A DNA stretch of 10,218 bases from Serpentinimonas sp. (GTDB lineage: Bacteria; Pseudomonadota; Gammaproteobacteria; Burkholderiales; Burkholderiaceae_C). The stretch lies in the NCBI GenBank assembly GCA_025458665.1, contig JALOSG010000090.1:1-10218 (forward strand), in the 5' to 3' direction. The notes beneath the pieces are model-generated. The model worked only from the letters and a program-made list of their open reading frames with translations, did not search any database and was not told where the DNA came from. Shown here piece after piece: positions 7,196 to 10,218 of the stretch; position 1 is the first letter of the stretch, and the number at the start of each line of letters is the position of its first letter. The position numbers were made by a program, and so were the translations under genes.

Positions 7196-8157
7196 GCGGG
7201 CCAGCGTTTGCGTGCGGGGGGATTGGCGGGCGCGGGGGTGGAAGCGCTGGCAGGCCGGGCTGCCACTTGGCGCGGCGCTTTGGTGGGGGATTTGGCCGTG
7301 GATTTTGCCGTGGTTTTGGCCGTGGTTTTGACGGAAGCCTTGGCCGCGGGCTTCGCCGGACTTCTGCCTGCAGCTTTCCCGGCTGTCTTGGCTGGCTTTG
7401 TGGCACCCGCCTTGGCTGCAGGTTGGGCCGAAGCCCTGGACGTGGCACCGGCTTTGCCAGCAGGCTGCGGCGCAGCCTGAGTCGCGCGGGCCTGCGCCGC
7501 CTGCAGTGCCGCCGCTTGCGCAGACATTTCCTGCAGCGTATTTTGGGCAATGGCCTGGAACTGCTGGGTCAGGGAGCCCCACCACTGCATCGGGTCTGCG
7601 GCAGGTGCAGAGGCTTTCGCCGAAGTGCCATCGGCATGCAGCGGTTCCGAGCCTGCCGGCTCCGCCGCCGTGGGCTCGGGTTCAGGCTCGGTTTCCAGTT
7701 CGGGTTCAGGTTCTGGTTCCGGCGCTGGTCTGGCCGAGGCTACAGGTGCTGGCGAAGGTGCTGGCGAAGGTGCTGGCGAAGGTGCGGGCTCGGTGGCCGC
7801 CATGGGCCGTATCTTCATCGACTCCGCCACTTCGTTCAGGCTCACATTCATGCCTTGCAGCGTGGCCAGCGTCATGCGCTGCACTTCCAGCGCCTGGATG
7901 GTAGCGCTCAGGGCCTTGGTGTTCTGGTCGAGCCAGAAATGCACCGCCTTCAGGTCCTTGATGCGGCGGTCCAGCTCTTCCACATCGAAGGTGGGCGCTA
8001 CCCACTGGCTCAGCTGCGCCATGCCCGCCATGGCCGAGGGTGAAGCGCCAGCCCCCATACCCGCCATGCCGGCCGATGCCTGCTTCGTCAGGTTCTGCAG
8101 GAACTCGAAGCCGGGCACGAAGGAGGCGAATGCCGCGTTGGGGTCGGGCTGGCTCAT
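7192..8157 (-). CDS. phaM: PhaM-like polyhydroxyalkanoate granule / nucleoid-binding protein
   Basis: PhaM, studied in Ralstonia eutropha, activates PHB synthase and links PHB granules to the nucleoid. This 321-residue protein has the same plan. Residues 53-112 match the conserved PhaM segment (VEELDRRIKDLKAVHFWLDQN, then a helix with IQALEVQRMTLATL). Residues 121-172 are a Pro-Ala and Glu-Pro linker. Residues 188-215 contain a short amphipathic stretch beginning DPMQWWGSLTQQF. Residues 211-321 have no Asp or Glu and are rich in Lys, Ala and Pro (TAK, SPAK and SPTK units), like histone H1 and suited to DNA binding. A strong TAAGGAG lies 6 nt before the ATG. The gene starts 21 nt after the crotonase gene ends and overlaps the FIST gene by 4 nt. 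The linker and tail carry 12-bp tandem repeats. No PHA synthase gene is in the window. The family call is firm; the exact function is inferred. Confidence 0.88.
   Translation of the reverse strand: MSQPDPNAAFASFVPGFEFLQNLTKQASAGMAGMGAGASPSAMAGMAQLSQWVAPTFDVEELDRRIKDLKAVHFWLDQNTKALSATIQALEVQRMTLATLQGMNVSLNEVAESMKIRPMAATEPAPSPAPSPAPSPAPVASARPAPEPEPEPELETEPEPEPTAAEPAGSEPLHADGTSAKASAPAADPMQWWGSLTQQFQAIAQNTLQEMSAQAAALQAAQARATQAAPQPAGKAGATSRASAQPAAKAGATKPAKTAGKAAGRSPAKPAAKASVKTTAKTTAKSTAKSPTKAPRQVAARPASASTPAPANPPARKRWPA
7295..7330. repeat. 12-bp tandem repeat, 3 units, in the phaM basic tail
   Basis: Three 12-bp units occur in a row: GCCGTGGATTTT, then GCCGTGGTTTTG twice. On the coding (minus) strand they encode the Lys-Thr-Thr-Ala/Lys-Ser-Thr-Ala repeats of the DNA-binding-like tail. 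Gain or loss of a unit would stay in frame. Confidence 0.85.
7745..7780. repeat. 12-bp perfect tandem repeat, 3 units, in the phaM linker
   Basis: GGTGCTGGCGAA is repeated three times without mismatch, followed by a partial fourth copy (GGTGC). On the coding strand it encodes the Pro-Ser-Pro-Ala repeats of the linker. It sits beside a diverged Glu-Pro repeat tract at about 7675-7725. Confidence 0.9.
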
Positions 8158-8163
8158 GGTGGG

Positions 8164-8170
8164 CTCCTTA
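8164..8170 (-). promoter_or_regulatory. Strong ribosome binding site for phaM
   Basis: The minus strand reads TAAGGAG, six bases before the phaM ATG at 8157. It lies in the 21-nt gap after the crotonase stop and supports both the start and separate efficient translation of phaM within the operon. Confidence 0.75.
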
Positions 8171-8178
8171 AGGGGATA

Positions 8179-8997
8179 TCAGTAGGACGGTGGGCGCCGC
8201 TCGCGCAAGGATGCCACACCTTCGCGCACATCCGGGCCGGCAAAACCCATGAACTCCAGCGCCAGCGAGGCATCGAAGGTGGGGCCGGCCTGGCGCAGCC
8301 AGTTGTTCAGCGCGTACTTGGTCCAGCGTATGGCGGTGGCACTGCCCTGAGCGAGGCGGTCGGCCACTTCGTAGGCCTTGGGCAGCAGGTCCGCCTCGTC
8401 CACGGCCAGCGACACGAGCCCGATGCGCTCGGCCTCTTCGCCGCTCACCGGCTCGCACAGCAGCAGGTGGTACTTGGCCTTGGCCATGCCGCACAGCAGC
8501 GGCCACACAATGGCGGCGTGGTCTCCAGCCGCCACGCCCAGGCGGGTATGGCCGTCCACGATCCTGGCGGTGCGCGTGGCAATGGAAATATCGGCCAGCA
8601 GCCCAGCCACCAAGCCCGCACCCACAGCGGGCCCGTGCATGGCGCTCACCACCGGCTTGTCGCAGTTGATGAGGTTGTAGACCAGGTCCCGCGCTTCCTG
8701 CCATACGCGGCTGCGTACCTCGAAATCCTGCGCCATGTCCTGCACCAGCGCCAGGTCTCCGCCGCCGGAAAAACCCATGCCGTCGCCGCGCAGCACCACG
8801 GCACGCACCGCCGGATCGCGGGCGGCATCGCGCCAAATTTCGCTGAGCTCCCAGTGGCCCTCGTGCCCGGAGGTGGGCAGCTTGCCGTTGCCACCCGGGC
8901 CGTCGGCGCGCATCTGCACGTCGAGCACGGAGGGGATGCCGCCGTACTCGGGGCCGCGGCGGGTGATGCGCAAGGTTTGGTAGTGGCTGTAGTCCAT
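8179..8997 (-). CDS. Crotonase (enoyl-CoA hydratase/isomerase) family protein with atypical active site
   Basis: The 272-residue protein has the crotonase fold features that bind acyl-CoA and form the oxyanion hole: GMGFSGGGDLALV (73-85) and MHGPAVGAGLVAGLLADISIA (120-140). The two glutamates that catalyse hydration in rat enoyl-CoA hydratase (Glu144 and Glu164) align with Val130 and His150. Instead there is a GDHAA segment with Asp159-His160. This argues against simple enoyl-CoA hydration; isomerase, hydrolase, decarboxylase or another CoA-ester reaction is possible. Length is normal for the family and the end is intact. ATG 8997 is used as the start; its ribosome site is weak. It is the first gene of the operon with phaM-like and FIST-domain genes. 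An FNR-like palindrome lies 39 bp upstream, shared with the divergent TraR/DksA gene. The substrate is unknown. Confidence 0.88.
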   Translation of the reverse strand: MDYSHYQTLRITRRGPEYGGIPSVLDVQMRADGPGGNGKLPTSGHEGHWELSEIWRDAARDPAVRAVVLRGDGMGFSGGGDLALVQDMAQDFEVRSRVWQEARDLVYNLINCDKPVVSAMHGPAVGAGLVAGLLADISIATRTARIVDGHTRLGVAAGDHAAIVWPLLCGMAKAKYHLLLCEPVSGEEAERIGLVSLAVDEADLLPKAYEVADRLAQGSATAIRWTKYALNNWLRQAGPTFDASLALEFMGFAGPDVREGVASLRERRPPSY

Positions 8998-9035
8998 GGC
9001 TTCATTTTGCCTGCAGAGGCGCCGGTCCAGCTAGC

Positions 9036-9049
9036 TTGACCTGCATCAA
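9036..9049 (+). promoter_or_regulatory. FNR/Anr-type binding site (TTGAC-N4-ATCAA)
   Basis: TTGACCTGCATCAA matches the FNR/Anr consensus TTGAT-N4-ATCAA in 9 of 10 defined positions. The flanking bases extend the inverted repeat to CTTGA/TCAAG. It lies in the 109-bp gap between the divergent crotonase and TraR/DksA genes. Its centre (between 9042 and 9043) is exactly 41.5 bp upstream of a start site predicted at 9084, the classical class II activator position. Binding is inferred from sequence only. Confidence 0.6.
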
Positions 9050-9071
9050 GGCGCTGTGGCCCAAGCTCTGG

Positions 9072-9077
9072 GAAGAT
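9072..9077 (+). promoter_or_regulatory. Possible extended -10 element of the TraR/DksA gene
   Basis: GAAGAT has the conserved second, fifth and sixth positions of a -10 hexamer and is preceded by TGG (extended -10, TG at 9069-9070). It predicts a start near 9084 and a 23-nt leader before the GTG at 9107. No independent -35 is present, which fits an activator-dependent promoter served by the FNR-like site. Confidence 0.4.
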
Positions 9078-9095
9078 GGCCCGAGATTCCCGTTT

Positions 9096-9099
9096 GGAG
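9096..9099 (+). promoter_or_regulatory. Ribosome binding site deciding the TraR/DksA start
   Basis: GGAG lies 7 nt before GTG 9107. This favours that start over the in-frame GTG at 9056, which lies only a few bases after the FNR-like site and would be upstream of the predicted transcript. Confidence 0.6.
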
Positions 9100-9106
9100 A
9101 CGACCC

Positions 9107-9523
9107 GTGACCACACCCTCTGCCACACCCTCTGCCACACCCTCTGCCACACCCTCTGCCGTGCCCGCCAGCGCGCCGCTGTCAGACACCTTCGGCCTGC
9201 AACTGCAGCACATGCGTGATGACCTGCTCGCGCGCATCCGTGCCCAACGCGGTGGCGCGGTGGGCCGGGCCGAAGCCGCTGCCGCGCGCAAGGAGCAGGC
9301 CAGCGGAGACTGGGCGCAGGACGATGCAGAGCAAGACCTGTGCATTGCGATGGACGAGCGCGAGACGGCCGAACTCACCGCGCTGGACCAGGCGCTGCAA
9401 CGTGTGGCCGATGGCAGCTACGGCCTGTGCCTCGATTGCGGCGTGAACATCCCGACAGCCCGCCTGCACGCCAACCCCAGCGCCATGCGCTGCGTGGCCT
9501 GCCAGGAAGCCCAGGAGCGCTAA
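9107..9523 (+). CDS. TraR/DksA-family zinc-finger protein
   Basis: DksA/TraR proteins insert a coiled coil into the RNA polymerase secondary channel and alter promoter choice, often with ppGpp. This 138-residue protein has a predicted helical hairpin (about residues 26-103) and a C4 zinc finger with Cys108, Cys111, Cys129 and Cys132 in the C-x2-C-x17-C-x2-C spacing of DksA. The lead-in GSYGLCLDCG is typical of the family. The acidic stretch DWAQDDAEQD (68-77) is near where the DksA coiled-coil tip carries its key aspartates, but exact equivalence is unclear. The first 25 residues are a low-complexity tail with four Thr-Pro-Ser-Ala units from a perfect 12-bp repeat, absent from typical DksA. 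GTG 9107 is chosen for its GGAG and promoter spacing; GTG 9056 would add 17 residues. It is shorter than E. coli DksA (151) and is probably a DksA paralogue rather than DksA itself. Confidence 0.88.
   Translation: MTTPSATPSATPSATPSAVPASAPLSDTFGLQLQHMRDDLLARIRAQRGGAVGRAEAAAARKEQASGDWAQDDAEQDLCIAMDERETAELTALDQALQRVADGSYGLCLDCGVNIPTARLHANPSAMRCVACQEAQER
9113..9160 (+). repeat. 12-bp perfect tandem repeat, 4 units, at the TraR/DksA N-terminus
   Basis: ACACCCTCTGCC is repeated four times without mismatch, encoding four Thr-Pro-Ser-Ala units directly after the GTG start. Changes in copy number would keep the frame and only alter the length of the N-terminal tail. Confidence 0.95.
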
Positions 9524-9559
9524 AGCCAGCTCCAGCCAGCTCCAGCCGGCTCACGGCTG
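9524..9559. repeat. 10-bp tandem repeat ending in a small hairpin between convergent genes
   Basis: AGCCAGCTCC occurs twice, followed by AGCCGGCTCA, starting right after the TraR/DksA stop codon. The last copy forms a 6-bp inverted repeat CAGCCG / CGGCTG (9543-9548 and 9554-9559, 5-nt loop). There is no T-tract on either side, so a role as an intrinsic terminator for the two converging genes is possible but weak. Confidence 0.4.
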
Positions 9560-9576
9560 CTTCCGGCCCGAGCAGG

Positions 9577-10218
9577 TCACGCCAGCGGCGCGATGGTCTG
9601 GTCGATGGCGCCGAAGATGCTCTGGCCGTCGCGGCCCTTCATCTCGATGCGGATGGTGTCGCCGTACTTCATGAATGCGGTGCTGGGCTTGCCGTCCTGG
9701 ATGGTCTCTATGCAGCGTTTCTCGGCGATGCAGCTGTAGCCCTTGGGCCACTCCTTGCGGCCATCCACCTCCACCGCCTTGTTGCTCACGGTGCCGCTGC
9801 CCACAATGGTGCCGGCGCGCACATTGCGGGTTTTGGCAATGTGCGCAATGAGCTGACCGAAGTGGAAAGTCATCTCGGGGCCGGCCTCGCACATGCCCAC
9901 CTTGCGGCCGTTCCAGGTGGACTGCAGCGTGAGGTGCAGGCGGCCATGGTCCCAGGCATCGCCCAGTTCATCGAGCGTCACGGCCACCGGGCTGAAGGCG
10001 GTGGCCGGCTTGCTCTGGAAGAAGCCAAAGCCTTTGGCCAGCTCATTGGGAATGAGGTTGCGCAGCGACACGTCGTTGGCCAGCATCACCAGGCGTATAC
10101 CGTCGAGCGCCTGCTCAGGCGTGGCGGTCATGGGCACATCGGCGGTCACCACGGCAATCTCGGCCTCGAAGTCGATGCCGTACTCTTCGCTGGGCACCAC
10201 CACCGGGTCGGTGGGGCC
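9577..10218 (-). CDS. Fumarylacetoacetate hydrolase (FAH) family protein, C-terminal part (runs off right edge)
   Basis: The visible 213 residues are the C-terminal part of an FAH-fold enzyme. Members cleave C-C bonds or decarboxylate beta-diketo acids with a bound divalent metal, often in aromatic-compound or tyrosine breakdown. The metal-ligand pattern is present: Glu-Ala-Glu in GIDFEAEIAVV (codons at about 10167-10159) and Asp in LANDVSLRN (about 10074-10072). Other family-typical stretches are SKPATAFSPVAV, TRNVRAGTIVGSGTVSN and the closing GDTIRIEMKGRDG. The frame stays open to the last base of the window, so the start and N-terminal domain lie outside; relatives of this subtype are about 325-330 residues. 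I cannot tell from this part whether it is a true fumarylacetoacetase or another member, so no symbol is given. It converges on the TraR/DksA gene (53-bp gap). Confidence 0.9.
   Translation of the reverse strand, partial: GPTDPVVVPSEEYGIDFEAEIAVVTADVPMTATPEQALDGIRLVMLANDVSLRNLIPNELAKGFGFFQSKPATAFSPVAVTLDELGDAWDHGRLHLTLQSTWNGRKVGMCEAGPEMTFHFGQLIAHIAKTRNVRAGTIVGSGTVSNKAVEVDGRKEWPKGYSCIAEKRCIETIQDGKPSTAFMKYGDTIRIEMKGRDGQSIFGAIDQTIAPLA

Noticed and set aside
7196..7585. N-terminal extension of the FIST protein into phaM
   Set aside because: The extra sequence is a shifted-frame reading of the low-complexity phaM tail. The ATGA overlap at 7192-7195 gives the natural start.
5939..8185. Long plus-strand open frames opposite the FIST and phaM genes (5939-7480, 7267-8043, 7550-8185)
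   Set aside because: Their repetitive Gly/Arg or Ser/Gly composition mirrors the minus-strand genes, which match families over full length. No independent start signals were seen.
9036..9041. TTGACC read as a sigma-70 -35 element
   Set aside because: No -10-like hexamer lies 16-18 bp downstream. The symmetric TTGA/TCAA arrangement fits an FNR-type site better.
9056..9106. Earlier GTG start (9056) for the TraR/DksA protein
   Set aside because: It begins only 7 bases after the FNR-like site, lies upstream of the predicted transcript start and has a poorer ribosome site than GTG 9107. It is not fully excluded.
7295..9160. 12-bp tandem repeats as a CRISPR array or regulatory iterons
   Set aside because: The units are directly adjacent with no spacers, are in frame with coding sequence, and differ between the three loci.

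Overview
The window is about 10.2 kb of GC-rich chromosomal DNA, densely packed with ordinary bacterial genes. Gene content and protein sequences point to a betaproteobacterium of the Comamonadaceae (Acidovorax/Comamonas-like). The clues are a PhaM-type polyhydroxyalkanoate granule protein with a histone-H1-like tail, recG and queA-tgt in the same neighbourhood, a TraR/DksA-family regulator and a fumarylacetoacetate-hydrolase-family enzyme. This placement comes from recognising protein families, not from a database search. I see no tRNA, rRNA, CRISPR array, insertion sequence or phage gene.

Layout, left to right. (1) The N-terminal half of recG (minus) runs off the left edge and is divergent from a diguanylate cyclase gene with two tandem PAS-like sensor modules (plus). 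(2) An orphan ParA-family ATPase (minus) converges on the cyclase. It is separated by a 279-bp divergent intergenic region from queA-tgt (plus), two queuosine-tRNA genes that overlap by 7 nt. (3) Convergent to tgt is a minus-strand operon, transcribed crotonase-family gene, then phaM-like gene, then FIST-domain gene. The gaps are +21 nt and a 4-nt ATGA overlap. (4) Divergent from that operon is a TraR/DksA-family zinc-finger gene (plus). Its upstream region holds an FNR/Anr-like palindrome placed exactly where a class II activator site should be. (5) A fumarylacetoacetate-hydrolase-family gene (minus) enters from the right edge and converges on the TraR/DksA gene.

The queA-tgt pair is a clear functional unit: Tgt inserts preQ1 at the tRNA wobble position and QueA converts it to epoxyqueuosine. 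The least conventional part is the crotonase-phaM-FIST operon and its divergent partner. A CoA-ester enzyme lacking both classical catalytic glutamates, a PHA-granule/nucleoid-binding protein and a small-ligand sensor domain are tied together by tight spacing. They face an (inferred) oxygen-responsive TraR/DksA regulator across a 109-bp intergenic region. Three sets of perfect 12-bp tandem repeats, all in frame, lie in low-complexity parts of phaM and the TraR/DksA gene.
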